Positions 51,386 through 63,055 of a stretch of DNA of 64,000 nt are shown piece by piece. This DNA comes from [Pseudomonas] carboxydohydrogena. GTDB lineage: Bacteria; Pseudomonadota; Alphaproteobacteria; Rhizobiales; Xanthobacteraceae. The notes below the pieces were generated by a model. It searched no databases. It saw only the letters and a list, made by a program, of their open reading frames with translations, and was not told the origin of the DNA. A program made the translations under genes and the position numbers. Position 1 is the first letter of the stretch. Each line of letters opens with the position of its first letter. The stretch spans positions 1,052,501 to 1,116,500 of the forward strand of contig NZ_CP113162.1 of assembly GCF_029030725.1 (NCBI RefSeq). The letters run 5' to 3'.

Positions 51386-52729
51386 ATGAAGAACGAAGCC
51401 CTTTTGGCTGAGATTTCAGACTATTGCCGCCAGGCAGGCCTGGCGGAATCGACGTTCGGCCGCCGCGCGGTGAACGACGGCAAGCTCGTGACTAGGCTGC
51501 GCGAGAACAAGCGCATTACCGTCGATACGCTGGAACGTATTCGCGCCTTCATGGCCGACGGAACGCCGGCGCGGCGTCTCCCGGAGCCGCCCATCGAGAA
51601 GCGCGACCCGGCGGGCAACTTCCGGTTCTTCGAGAACCGGCAGAAATACCTGTTGTTCGTCCATACGTGCAGCGAGAAGCGCGTCATTGCCCAACGGGTG
51701 GCGCTGGAGCTTGGGAGCATCCACCCCAGCCCACCGGCCTTGCGGGTGTTCGACGCCGGGGTGGGCGACGGTACCGTGCTGTCGCGGGTGATGCGCTCGA
51801 TGCACGTCCGTTTTCCGCACATGCCGTTCTATGTCGCGGGCAAGGAAATCAGCTTCGAGGACGTCAAGCTGACGCTCGACAAGGTGCCGGACCGGCTGTT
51901 CGAGCATCCGGCGACCGTGTTCGTGCTGACCAACATGAACTACGCCGAGGCCCCGTGGCTGACGCCGAAATCGGCCGCCGCCGCTGCCGGGATGATCTGG
52001 AAAGAAGTGGTGCTGACCGGCTCATCCTCGGGCGAGTTCGAGGCCCAGATCGCCGAGCTTGAGCCGTTCCTCGAGGAGAACTGGCGCGCCAACGTCTCGC
52101 CGCGCTCGGGCATGCCGGTCTATGAGCGGCCGGTCGCCATCGTGATCTATCGCAACGATCACCGCTTCATGCTGGATTCGGTGATCCCGCGCGCGGGCAA
52201 GGTAGAGGCCAATTTCGATCTTGTCATCGCCTCGCAGCCTTACCGCGCCAAGTCCTCGCTGAACTTCCGCGCCAAGCGCATCATCGGCCCGCTGGCGCGC
52301 TCATTGCGGCCCGGCGGACGGCTGATCGGCATCCATTCCCACGGGCAGGACCCGGGGATGGAGGTCATCCAGTCGGTCTGGCCGGACGAAAATCCGTTCT
52401 CTCTCAACCGTCATGAGGTGTTGCGGGCGGTGAAATACGAATTGGGCTCGGCAGGGCGCGATCTTAACTTTAACGCCTACGCCGATAACCGCTCGATTTT
52501 CCGGTATGATATGGAAGCCCTGCCCAACGAGGTCACCGGCGCGATCGGTTCCTCGACCGCTTTCGCGGCCTGGAACGCGGCGGTCTATGTCGCCCAGATC
52601 GAGGATGAGCGGCTGGCCGGCATCACCGAAAGCGGCCGCTATCTCGAAGCCACGCGCGAGGTGCTGCGGCGGCATAACGGACTGTGGTTTTACGATGAAT
52701 CTTACGTCATTTCGCGACGCCGCGATTGA
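51386..52729 (+). CDS. SAM-dependent methyltransferase with N-terminal helical domain
   Basis: 447 aa. Residues about 1-60 form a helix-turn-helix-like region (ISDYCRQAGLAESTFGRRAV; ITVDTLERIRAFM). Class I methyltransferase motif I is seen as LRVFDAGVGDGTVLS (about 117-131), followed later by FDLVIASQPYRA. The target is not recognisable. It lies 54 bp upstream of metK in the same direction, so it is likely coexpressed with SAM synthesis. Confidence 0.72.
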   Translation: MKNEALLAEISDYCRQAGLAESTFGRRAVNDGKLVTRLRENKRITVDTLERIRAFMADGTPARRLPEPPIEKRDPAGNFRFFENRQKYLLFVHTCSEKRVIAQRVALELGSIHPSPPALRVFDAGVGDGTVLSRVMRSMHVRFPHMPFYVAGKEISFEDVKLTLDKVPDRLFEHPATVFVLTNMNYAEAPWLTPKSAAAAAGMIWKEVVLTGSSSGEFEAQIAELEPFLEENWRANVSPRSGMPVYERPVAIVIYRNDHRFMLDSVIPRAGKVEANFDLVIASQPYRAKSSLNFRAKRIIGPLARSLRPGGRLIGIHSHGQDPGMEVIQSVWPDENPFSLNRHEVLRAVKYELGSAGRDLNFNAYADNRSIFRYDMEALPNEVTGAIGSSTAFAAWNAAVYVAQIEDERLAGITESGRYLEATREVLRRHNGLWFYDESYVISRRRD

Positions 52730-52783
52730 CGCCTCCCATGGAATTTCCCAAACAACCGCCAGCCAATATCGAAGGAAGACAAG

Positions 52784-53974
<1,191 letters not shown>

Positions 53975-53993
53975 TTTTCACGACGTCATTCTG

Positions 53994-54077
53994 GGATGCG
54001 CGCTCTTCGCGCGCAGACCCGGAATCCCGAACTTCCAGATTCCGGGTTCGCTCGCTGCGCTCACGCCCCGGAATGAC
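53994..54077. repeat. Palindromic intergenic repeat, copy 2
   Basis: Begins CGTCATTCTGGGATGCGCGC and ends CCCCGGAATGAC. Contains GCGCGCTCTTCGCGCGC and the AGATTCCGGGTTCGCTCG section shared with copies 1 and 3. Fills the metK-ahcY gap, so the polycistronic message would carry it as a structured spacer. Confidence 0.85.
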
Positions 54078-54101
54078 ATGACAGAGACAGGAACACTCAA
54101 C

Positions 54102-55514
54102 ATGACCACCGCCAAGGATTACATCGTCGCGGACATCGGCTTGGCCGATTTCGGCCGCAAGGAATTGTCGCTCGCCGAGACCGAAATGCCGGGCCTGATG
54201 GCGACGCGCGAGGAATATGGCCCGAAGCAGCCGTTGAAGGGCGCGCGCATCGCGGGCTCGCTGCACATGACGATCCAGACCGGCGTTCTCATCGAGACGC
54301 TGAAGGTGCTCGGCGCCGACATCCGCTGGGTGTCGTGCAACATCTATTCGACGCAGGACCATGCCGCCGCCGCGATCGCCGCCGCGGGCATTCCGGTGTT
54401 CGCCGTGAAGGGCGAATCGCTGAAGGACTACTGGGATTACACCGCGAAGCTGTTCGACTGGCACGGTGGCGGCCACCCGAACATGATCCTCGATGACGGC
54501 GGCGACGCCACGATGTACGTCCACCTCGGCCTGCGCGCCGAGAACGGCGACGTAGCATTTTTGGACAAGCCTGGCTCCGAGGAAGAGGAAGTGTTCTTCG
54601 CGCTGCTGAAGAAGCAGCTCAAGGAAAAGCCGAAGGGTTACTTCAAGGCGATCGCCGACAGCATCAAGGGTGTTTCGGAAGAAACCACCACGGGCGTGCA
54701 TCGCCTCTACGAGATGCAGAAGGCCGGCACGCTGCTGTGGCCCGCCATCAACGTCAACGACTCGGTCACCAAGTCGAAGTTCGACAACCTTTATGGTTGC
54801 CGTGAATCGCTGGTCGACGGCATCCGCCGCGGCACCGACGTGATGATGTCGGGCAAGGTCGCGATGGTCGCGGGCTTCGGCGATGTCGGCAAGGGTTCGG
54901 CGGCGTCGCTGCGTCAGGCCGGCTGCCGCGTAATGGTGTCCGAGATCGATCCGATCTGCGCGTTGCAGGCGGCGATGGAAGGCTATCAGGTCGTGACCAT
55001 GGAAGAGGCCGCGCCGCTCGCCGACATCTTCGTCACCGCCACCGGCAATAAGGATATTCTCACGCTCGACCACATGCGCGCGATGAAGGATCGCGCCATC
55101 GTCTGCAACATCGGCCACTTCGACAACGAGATTCAGGTCGCCAGCCTGAAGAACCTGAAGTGGACCAATATCAAGCCGCAGGTGGACGAGATCACCTTCC
55201 CGGACGGCAAGCGCATGATCCTGTTGTCCGAAGGCCGCCTCGTGAATCTCGGCAACGCGATGGGACACCCTTCATTCGTGATGTCGGCCTCGTTCACCAA
55301 CCAGACGCTGGCGCAGATCGAGCTGTTCGCCAACAATAAAGACGGCAAGTACAAGAAGGAAGTCTACGTGCTGCCGAAGTCGCTCGACGAAAAGGTTGCG
55401 CGTCTGCATCTCGCCAAGATCGGCGTGAAGCTCACCGAACTGCGCAAGGATCAGGCCGACTATATCGGCGTGAAGCAGGAAGGCCCGTACAAGGCGAGCC
55501 ATTACCGGTATTGA
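54102..55514 (+). CDS. ahcY: S-adenosylhomocysteine hydrolase
   Basis: 470 aa. Cleaves SAH to adenosine and homocysteine. The NAD-binding motif [19 protein letters not shown] is near residue 258. The catalytic Lys/Asp region ([18 protein letters not shown]) and the C-terminal [14 protein letters not shown]...YKASHYRY are intact. The ATG at 54102 follows AGGA; the ATG at 54078 falls at the end of the repeat and is unlikely. Confidence 0.97.
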   Translation: MTTAKDYIVADIGLADFGRKELSLAETEMPGLMATREEYGPKQPLKGARIAGSLHMTIQTGVLIETLKVLGADIRWVSCNIYSTQDHAAAAIAAAGIPVFAVKGESLKDYWDYTAKLFDWHGGGHPNMILDDGGDATMYVHLGLRAENGDVAFLDKPGSEEEEVFFALLKKQLKEKPKGYFKAIADSIKGVSEETTTGVHRLYEMQKAGTLLWPAINVNDSVTKSKFDNLYGCRESLVDGIRRGTDVMMSGKVAMVAGFGDVGKGSAASLRQAGCRVMVSEIDPICALQAAMEGYQVVTMEEAAPLADIFVTATGNKDILTLDHMRAMKDRAIVCNIGHFDNEIQVASLKNLKWTNIKPQVDEITFPDGKRMILLSEGRLVNLGNAMGHPSFVMSASFTNQTLAQIELFANNKDGKYKKEVYVLPKSLDEKVARLHLAKIGVKLTELRKDQADYIGVKQEGPYKASHYRY

Positions 55515-55523
55515 TACCGGCAC

Positions 55524-55616
55524 ATCATTCCGGGATGCGCGTTCTTCACGCGCAGGCCCGGAATCTCGAACTTCTGGATTCCGGGTTCGCTCGCGTTGCT
55601 CGCGCCCCGGAATGAC
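55524..55616. repeat. Palindromic intergenic repeat, copy 3
   Basis: Begins ATCATTCCGGGATGCGCG and ends CCCCGGAATGAC, closely matching copy 2. Thus copies 2 and 3 bracket ahcY. A separate terminator follows at 55630. Confidence 0.85.
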
Positions 55617-55629
55617 ACAGTGAGAAACA

Positions 55630-55663
55630 CAAAAGTCCCGGAGCAATCCGGGGCTTTTGTTTT
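55630..55663 (+). terminator. Terminator after ahcY
   Basis: CAAAAGTCCCGGA (55630-55642) pairs with TCCGGGGCTTTTG (55647-55659) around GCAA, then TTTTA. Thirteen pairs including one G-T. Confidence 0.9.
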
Positions 55664-55838
55664 ATTCCGGGCCGTTAAGTCAGCCGGAGGCGGTATATCG
55701 CCTTCCAATGACCATAATTGAGCCCTTTGGCTTCGGCGTGGGCCGTGCTATGGACGCGCCATATTCGATTGCTGGCCCCTTCTTTTGTTAACGCGCCGCC
55801 AGGCTCCTTTCCCAAAGACGATGCTGAAAATTGGATGC

Positions 55839-55858
55839 TTCGCGCAATGGTGCGCGAA
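55839..55858 (+). promoter_or_regulatory. Hairpin in the cspA 5' leader
   Basis: TTCGCGCA (55839-55846) and TGCGCGAA (55851-55858) form a perfect 8-bp stem with ATGG loop, 37 bp before the cspA ATG. Cold-shock mRNAs often carry structured leaders. A second GC-rich fold (GCGCCCTAGCGCGC) follows directly. In the gap 55664-55895 an ORF from TTG 55718 overlaps cspA and is not credible. Confidence 0.5.
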
Positions 55859-55895
55859 ATGCGCCCTAGCGCGCCTTTAGGAAAGATAGAGACAC

Positions 55896-56105
55896 ATGGC
55901 TCAAGGTACAGTGAAGTGGTTTAACAGCCAGAAGGGTTTTGGTTTCATCGCCCCGACCGACGGCGGCAACGATGTGTTCGTTCACATCAGCGCAGTCGAG
56001 CGTGCGGGCCTCAGCAATCTCGCCGAAGGGCAGAAGGTTGAGTTCGAAGCCAAGACGGACAAGATGCGCGGCAAGACCAGCGCGGAAAACCTCCAGCTTC
56101 TCTAA
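55896..56105 (+). CDS. cspA: Cold-shock protein, CspA family
   Basis: 69 aa single cold-shock domain that binds single-stranded [23 protein letters not shown] is RNP1 and [13 protein letters not shown] contains RNP2. Typical length without extension. AAAGAT upstream gives a weak Shine-Dalgarno. Structured leader upstream, terminator downstream. Confidence 0.96.
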   Translation: MAQGTVKWFNSQKGFGFIAPTDGGNDVFVHISAVERAGLSNLAEGQKVEFEAKTDKMRGKTSAENLQLL

Positions 56106-56218
56106 GCCAATTATCGGCGGCTGCCGTCATTCTTGAAGAATGACGCGGGCGCCATGCAGGGATTCAAAAGCGCCGTCACCGCGGATGTACCGGGACACGC
56201 TTTTAGAGTTTCACGCCT

Positions 56219-56241
56219 CGTTTCACGGATGTACTGAAACG
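56219..56241. repeat. Inverted repeat CGTTTCA/TGAAACG downstream of cspA
   Basis: Perfect 7-bp arms with nine-base loop CGGATGTAC; the CGGATGTAC segment also occurs at 56182-56190. Lies between cspA and its terminator and may belong to the 3' UTR. Confidence 0.5.
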
Positions 56242-56255
56242 AAGACGTTCAGGGG

Positions 56256-56281
56256 CCTCGTCAGAAATGACGGGGCTTTTT
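56256..56281 (+). terminator. Terminator after cspA
   Basis: CCTCGTCA (56256-56263) pairs with TGACGGGG (56268-56275) around GAAA, followed by C and five T. The 150-base transcript tail between the cspA stop and here holds no gene. Confidence 0.82.
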
Positions 56282-56371
56282 GCTGTGTGCGCCACGATGT
56301 CGGAAAGGCGCGGGAGTAAGGGCGGTCCGTTAACGGCTTTCACCTAGACTGGCGCAAACCGGAGATTGCCG

Positions 56372-56821
56372 ATGAAGCACATTGCATCGATTGCCGTTGC
56401 CGCCGCCGTGGCGTTTGCCGCCGTGCCATGCCGTGCCGAAAGCCCGCGCGTCGAGGTGGCGGCCAAGCCCGTTATGGTCCGCCCGGTGATGTCGGCTACA
56501 GAGACGTCCAGCGGCCAGCCCATCGTGCTGCCGCAGAAGGATGCGCAGGTCATCGTCTCCACTTACGAGATCGCGCCCGGCGCGGTGCTGCCGGTGCACA
56601 AGCATCCGTTTCCGCGTTACGCCTATGTGCAGGCGGGTAACCTGCGCGTCACTAACAACGACACCGGCAAGAGCGAGGATTTCAAGCCCGGCGATTTCAT
56701 CGTCGAGGCGGTCGGCCAGTGGCACTTCGGTACCAACACCGGCAAGGACGTGGTGAAGCTGCTCGTGATCGACATGGTGGAAAAGGGCAACGCCAACACC
56801 GTGCTGCGCGACGCCCATTAA
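56372..56821 (+). CDS. Periplasmic cupin protein
   Basis: 149-aa precursor: signal peptide (MKHIASIAVAAAVAFAAVPC, with AES cleavage region) and a cupin domain with VLPVHKHPFPRYAYVQAG (His-x-His metal pair) and FIVEAVGQWHFGTN. Distinct from the cupin in the ECF41 operon. Starts at the ATG, not the upstream TTG. Function unknown. Confidence 0.82.
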   Translation: MKHIASIAVAAAVAFAAVPCRAESPRVEVAAKPVMVRPVMSATETSSGQPIVLPQKDAQVIVSTYEIAPGAVLPVHKHPFPRYAYVQAGNLRVTNNDTGKSEDFKPGDFIVEAVGQWHFGTNTGKDVVKLLVIDMVEKGNANTVLRDAH

Positions 56822-56875
56822 GCCCGGGCAGTCGAAAAACCCCTGTCAGCCCTGCATTTTGCTGCGGACGCACAT

Positions 56876-56900
56876 GGAACCGCGGGTGTAGCATCGCATT
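56876..56900 (+). promoter_or_regulatory. EcfG-like promoter of the 62-aa membrane protein
   Basis: GGAAC (56876-56880), 16 bp, CATT (56897-56900). Same form as at 41912-41936. It lies 30 bp before the ATG at 56931. Confidence 0.5.
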
Positions 56901-56930
56901 GATTGACAGCCCCTTTGGGAGTGCTGAGCG

Positions 56931-57119
56931 ATGCGGATCGAACCATTCCGGGACCCTCGCGAAAGCGATCAGGGCTGGCGTGCCAGACGCCTCATCGATA
57001 TCGGCAGTATCGTCGTGCTGCTCGCCGTGATGCTGGCGGGCTATTACTATTTCACCCGCCCCGAGATCGCCCCGACGCAAACGTCCTTCATCGTGCCGAG
57101 CCAGCACGTTCACTGGTGA
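56931..57119 (+). CDS. Single-pass small membrane protein, 62 aa
   Basis: Polar N-terminus (MRIEPFRDPRESDQGWRARR), one transmembrane helix (SIVVLLAVMLAGYYYFT) and a short outside tail. Probably a stress-expressed membrane protein from its promoter. Family not recognised. Convergent with the FAH gene, 18 bp apart. Confidence 0.7.
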   Translation: MRIEPFRDPRESDQGWRARRLIDIGSIVVLLAVMLAGYYYFTRPEIAPTQTSFIVPSQHVHW

Positions 57120-57137
57120 ACGGCGGCGCGCTTCGCT

Positions 57138-57830
57138 TCAGGCGATATTGACCGACAACGGCTCCAGCCCCTCGACGCCGCATTCGATGCGGTCGCCCGG
57201 CGCGATCGCGGCCACGCCCTTCGGCGTGCCGGTCATGATGATGTCGCCAGCGCCCAGCGTCACCTGCAATGACAGCCGGGCGATGATCTCCGGCACGTTC
57301 CAGATCATCTGGTTGAGGTCGCCGGTCTGGCGTTCCTTGCCGTTGACGTTGAGCCAGATTTTCCCCTTCGCGGGATGGCCGATCTCGGAGGCCGCCCGCA
57401 GCGCGCCGCAGGGCGCGGAGTTGTCGAACGATTTGCCGATCTCCCATGGCTGCTCTTTCTTGCGCGAGGCCATCTGCAAGTCGCGGCGGGTGAGGTCGAT
57501 GGAGACGCCATAGCCATAGACGTGATCAAGCGCGGTCTCGGGCGAGATATTGGCGCCGCCGGACTTCAGCGCGACGATCATCTCGACTTCGTGCTGGCAG
57601 TCTTTGGTCAGGCCGGGAAAGGGAATGGTCGCGCCGCTTTGCACGATCATGTCGGCGTGCTTGGCGAAGAAGAAGGGCGGGTTTCGCTCGTCGTTGCCGA
57701 GTTCGCGGATATGCTCGAGGAAATTGCGTCCGACGCACCAGATCCGCCGCACCGGAAATCTCTTCGTTGTGCCGGCGACCGGCAGCATCGGATAGTTAAG
57801 CGCGGGGATCACGGTCTCGGGCAGGCTCAT
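57138..57830 (-). CDS. Fumarylacetoacetate hydrolase-family protein
   Basis: 230 aa. VGRNFLEHIRELGNDERNPP and MIVALKSGGANISPETALDH, containing the metal-binding Glu/Asp residues, and MTGTPKGVAAIAPGDRIECG mark the FAH catalytic domain. Such enzymes cleave or decarboxylate acylpyruvates or similar. The substrate is not determinable. Gap to the upstream ABC gene is about 20 bp, with the same orientation. Confidence 0.88.
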   Translation of the reverse strand: MSLPETVIPALNYPMLPVAGTTKRFPVRRIWCVGRNFLEHIRELGNDERNPPFFFAKHADMIVQSGATIPFPGLTKDCQHEVEMIVALKSGGANISPETALDHVYGYGVSIDLTRRDLQMASRKKEQPWEIGKSFDNSAPCGALRAASEIGHPAKGKIWLNVNGKERQTGDLNQMIWNVPEIIARLSLQVTLGAGDIIMTGTPKGVAAIAPGDRIECGVEGLEPLSVNIA

Positions 57831-57850
57831 GGGATGTCTCTCGGAAAAAT

Positions 57851-59659
<1,809 letters not shown>

Positions 59660-59733
59660 GCCGCGCTGCAATGAAACATGCGTCTCATTGCCCGCAATGG
59701 CGGGGGTTTTCAAGCCAAAACAAGGCTTGAAAC

Positions 59734-60747
59734 TTAAGCCGGAACCGCGTCCTGCCGGTTGGCGAGGCGGTCCTGAAGCAGCTTTTCCTCCCAGGCGAGG
59801 GCGTGGGCGGCGATGGTGTCGAGGTCGTCGTAGCGCGGGGTCCAGTCGAGCGTCGCACCGATCCGGGTGGTGTCGGCGATCATGGTCATGATGTCGCCGG
59901 AGCGTCGCGGGCTCATCTGGACCGCGAAGTTGCGGCCCGAGACGCGGCGGACGGCTTCGATGGTTTCAAGCACCGAGTAGCCACGGCCGTATCCGCAATT
60001 CAGTGTCACCGACGTGCCGCCCTGATTGAGATAGGACAGCGCGGCGAGATGTGCCTGCGCGAGATCGCTGACGTGGATGAAGTCGCGGATGCAGCTTCCG
60101 TCCGGCGTCGGATAATCGGTGCCGAACACGTCGATCTTGGCGCGCTGGCCGGTGGCGGCCTCGACCGCGATCTTGAGCAGGTGCGTCGCTCCGGCGGTCT
60201 GCAATCCGATGCGGGCCTGCGGGTCGGCGCCCGCGACGTTGAAGTAGCGCAGCACGACATAATTCAGCTCATGCGCGGTCGCGACATCGTGCAGCATGAT
60301 TTCTGTCATCAGCTTCGACGAACCGTAGGGCGACAGCGGCCGCGTCGGCGCGATCTCCGGCACCGGCATCTGCTCGGGATTGCCGTAGACGGCGGCGGTG
60401 GAGGAGAAGATGAAATTCTTCACCTGACCCTTGATCGCGGCATTGAGCAGGTTGCGCGTGGTCATGGTGTTGTTGCGGTAGTAGGCGAGCGGATCGCGCA
60501 TCGAATCCGGCACCACCACCGAGCCCGCGAAATGGATGATCGAAGTGACCCCGTGCGCGGCGATCACGCCTTCCACGAGGTTCTCGTCGGCGGCATCGCC
60601 GATGAACAGCGGCACGCCTTCCGGCAGCGCGGTCGAGAAGCCGGTGGAGAGGTTGTCGATCACCACCACGCTTGCGCCGGATTCGACCAGAGCGAGAACG
60701 GTATGGCTGCCGATGTAACCGGCGCCGCCGGTGACGAGAACGGTCAT
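59734..60747 (-). CDS. galE: UDP-glucose 4-epimerase
   Basis: 337 aa. TVLVTGGAGYIGSHTVLAL is the NAD motif. YGSSKLMTEIML gives the Tyr-x3-Lys catalytic pair. Interconverts UDP-glucose and UDP-galactose for polysaccharide synthesis. The ATG at 60747 is the usual start; the open frame upstream is spurious. Divergent from waaC. Confidence 0.93.
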   Translation of the reverse strand: MTVLVTGGAGYIGSHTVLALVESGASVVVIDNLSTGFSTALPEGVPLFIGDAADENLVEGVIAAHGVTSIIHFAGSVVVPDSMRDPLAYYRNNTMTTRNLLNAAIKGQVKNFIFSSTAAVYGNPEQMPVPEIAPTRPLSPYGSSKLMTEIMLHDVATAHELNYVVLRYFNVAGADPQARIGLQTAGATHLLKIAVEAATGQRAKIDVFGTDYPTPDGSCIRDFIHVSDLAQAHLAALSYLNQGGTSVTLNCGYGRGYSVLETIEAVRRVSGRNFAVQMSPRRSGDIMTMIADTTRIGATLDWTPRYDDLDTIAAHALAWEEKLLQDRLANRQDAVPA

Positions 60748-60932
60748 GATCGTTTCCATCGTTCGTTGGCCGCTCGTGACGGCGGCCTTTGTCTGACACC
60801 ATGGTGTCGCGCATGCGAGGTATGGAAGTCTTAAAGCTGCGGGTTTCATGGCCGTTTTCGTGGCTTTTCCTCCGGGAAACTGCTTTATGGTTTCCAAACC
60901 GTAAGACTAATTCCCGAAACGGCGCTCGTTCG

Positions 60933-61892
60933 ATGACAACCGTTCTTGTCGTGAAAACCTCCTCGCTCGGCGATGTCGTGCACCAGATGCCGGCGATGAC
61001 GGACGCGCGGCGGCACCGTCCCGATGTGAGACTGCTGTGGGTCGTGGAGGAATCCTTCGCGCCGCTGGCGCGGCTGCATCGCGGCGTCGCCGACGTCATC
61101 GCCGTCGCGACGCGGCGCTGGCGCTCGCAACTGTTCTCGTCCGGGACGTGGGAGGAGATCGGCGATTTCAGGATGCGGTTGCGCGACGCCTCGCCGGAGA
61201 TGGTGATCGACACGCAAGGGCTGATCCGCTCGGCGCTGATCGCGCGCATGACCCCCGGCCGGCGCCATGGCTACGACCGGTCCAGCATCCGCGAGCCGCT
61301 CGCGTCGCTGTTTTACGACGTGAAGCACAGCGTCTCCCGTGCGCAACACGCGGTTGTGCGCAACCGCGCTCTCACCGCCCTCAGTCTCGGCTACGCGGTG
61401 GATGACGCGCCAGATTACGGTCTGGTGCGGCCGCCTGCGGACAAGGGCAAGCGTTACGCGGTGCTGCTTCACGGCACCTCTAAGGCGACCAAGGAATGGC
61501 GCGAGAGCGAATGGATCGGTCTCGGCAAATGGCTGCGCGGGCAGGGGCTCGACGTGGTGCTGCCATGGGGCTCGGAGCGCGAGCGGCTGCGCTGCCAGCG
61601 TCTGGCGGGCGGCATTCCGGGCAGCCAGATTCTGGAGCGGCAACCGCTGGATGAAACCGCGAAGGTGATCGCCAATGCCGCGCTGGTCGTCGGCGTCGAT
61701 ACGGGACTTCTCCATCTCGCCGCGGCCTATGGCGTGCCGCTGCTCGCGGTGTTTCTCGCGACCGATCCGGGTCTGACCGGGCCGGTCGGTAGCGGACCGA
61801 TCGTCATTCTCGGCGGCAAGGGCGCGCAGCCCGCGTTCGGCGAGGCGATCAGGGCGGTGGAGGAGAAGGGGCTGTTGTCCGTGCGCGCCTAG
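60933..61892 (+). CDS. waaC: Lipopolysaccharide heptosyltransferase I
   Basis: 319 aa GT9 enzyme adding the first heptose to Kdo. The N-terminal [20 protein letters not shown] and the C-terminal [20 protein letters not shown] (acceptor/donor loop) with [11 protein letters not shown] match WaaC. The 185-bp gap to galE holds both promoters. Its 3' end overlaps the convergent gmhB stop by 4 bp. Confidence 0.88.
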   Translation: MTTVLVVKTSSLGDVVHQMPAMTDARRHRPDVRLLWVVEESFAPLARLHRGVADVIAVATRRWRSQLFSSGTWEEIGDFRMRLRDASPEMVIDTQGLIRSALIARMTPGRRHGYDRSSIREPLASLFYDVKHSVSRAQHAVVRNRALTALSLGYAVDDAPDYGLVRPPADKGKRYAVLLHGTSKATKEWRESEWIGLGKWLRGQGLDVVLPWGSERERLRCQRLAGGIPGSQILERQPLDETAKVIANAALVVGVDTGLLHLAAAYGVPLLAVFLATDPGLTGPVGSGPIVILGGKGAQPAFGEAIRAVEEKGLLSVRA

Positions 61893-62416
61893 GCGCGCTT
61901 CGCCAGAATATCCGCGACGAATGCATCGAGATCGCCGCCCTTGAACAGATGGCCCGCGATGCTTGCCGCTTCCGCAGCCTCCATGTCGCTGTTCTTGTCG
62001 CCGATCACGAAACTGCGCTCGGCATCGACCGGCCAGTGCACCATCAGATCGAGGATCATGCCGGGCTTGGGTTTGCGCCAGGGATGGTCGCCGCAGAATT
62101 CGGGAACGCTGCCTTCAACATGATAGGGGCAGTAGCGAATGTCGTCGATGCGCGCGCCCTCGCGCGACAATTCCTCGATCATCCATTGATGCAGCGCGCG
62201 GACATCCTCCTCGGTGAACATGCCGCGCGCGACGCCGGACTGGTTGCTGACGATGAAGACGAGATAGTCCGCCTCATTGAGGCGACGGATCGCGGCGGCC
62301 ACGTTCGGCATCCAGCGCACGCGCTCGCGCGTGCCGATATAGCCGTCGTCGTGGTTGAGAACGCCGTCGCGGTCGAGAAATGCCGCCGGGCGGCGCGCGG
62401 CCGTTTCCTCCTTCAT
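61889..62416 (-). CDS. gmhB: D-glycero-beta-D-manno-heptose-1,7-bisphosphate 7-phosphatase
   Basis: 175 aa HAD phosphatase. [18 protein letters not shown] is motif [15 protein letters not shown] motif II, and the Cys/His zinc loop [17 protein letters not shown] is as in GmhB. Removes the C7 phosphate in ADP-heptose synthesis. ATG overlaps the gmhA stop. Confidence 0.93.
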   Translation of the reverse strand: MKEETAARRPAAFLDRDGVLNHDDGYIGTRERVRWMPNVAAAIRRLNEADYLVFIVSNQSGVARGMFTEEDVRALHQWMIEELSREGARIDDIRYCPYHVEGSVPEFCGDHPWRKPKPGMILDLMVHWPVDAERSFVIGDKNSDMEAAEAASIAGHLFKGGDLDAFVADILAKRA

Positions 62417-63006
62417 GCCTTGCCGGATGCGTTTATCAGCGCACGCTCGACGTCGTCGCAGATCGCATGCGCCGCGACCATGTGAATCTGCTGGATTACC
62501 GGCGTGTCGTCGCTCGGCGCGACAAGGAGATGATCGCAGATCGGGCGCAGGCTCTCGCCCCTGGTGCCGGTGAAGCCAACGGTGGTCGCGCCGATGCCGC
62601 GCGCGACATGCAGCGCCGCCAGAATGTTCGGCGAGCGGCCCGAGGTGGTGAGTGCGATCAGCACGTCGCCCGGCTGCGCCAGCCCCTGCACCTGACGGGC
62701 GAAAATCTGCTCGATGCCGTAATCGTTGCCGATGGCGGTGAGCGCCGAGGTGTCGGTGGTGAGCGCGATGGCGGCCCAGGCCGGACGCTCCAGCTTGTAG
62801 CGGCCGACGATCTCGGCGGCGATGTGCTGCGCGTCGGCGGCGCTGCCGCCATTGCCGATCAAGAGGAGCTTGTTGCCGTTGCGCAGGGCCCGCGCGATGG
62901 CGTCGGCGATGGTTTTGACGGTCGCCTGCAACTCGTCGCTCTGCGCGGCGCGCGTCAGCCCGGCGAGCGAGTTCTGGAAGTGATCTGCAATCGGATTCTG
63001 GCTCAC
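62413..63006 (-). CDS. gmhA: Sedoheptulose-7-phosphate isomerase
   Basis: 197 aa SIS-domain protein. [20 protein letters not shown] is the phosphosugar-binding motif and [15 protein letters not shown] the second loop. Converts sedoheptulose-7-phosphate to D-glycero-D-manno-heptose-7-phosphate. The HldE enzyme that would complete the pathway is not in this window. Confidence 0.94.
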   Translation of the reverse strand: MSQNPIADHFQNSLAGLTRAAQSDELQATVKTIADAIARALRNGNKLLLIGNGGSAADAQHIAAEIVGRYKLERPAWAAIALTTDTSALTAIGNDYGIEQIFARQVQGLAQPGDVLIALTTSGRSPNILAALHVARGIGATTVGFTGTRGESLRPICDHLLVAPSDDTPVIQQIHMVAAHAICDDVERALINASGKA

Positions 63007-63055
63007 ATGTCACCTTGGTCGATAGAGGCTGGCGAACGTATATCGCAAAAAGCGC

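Noticed and set aside
52730-52783. SAM riboswitch before metK
   Set aside because: The gap is 54 bp and shows no SAM-II or SAM/SAH-like pattern.
53975-54101. SAH riboswitch before ahcY
   Set aside because: The gap is accounted for by the palindromic repeat; no SAH core motif was seen.
55718-55924. ORF from TTG before cspA
   Set aside because: It overlaps the cspA start out of frame, has no ribosome-binding site and a low-complexity product.
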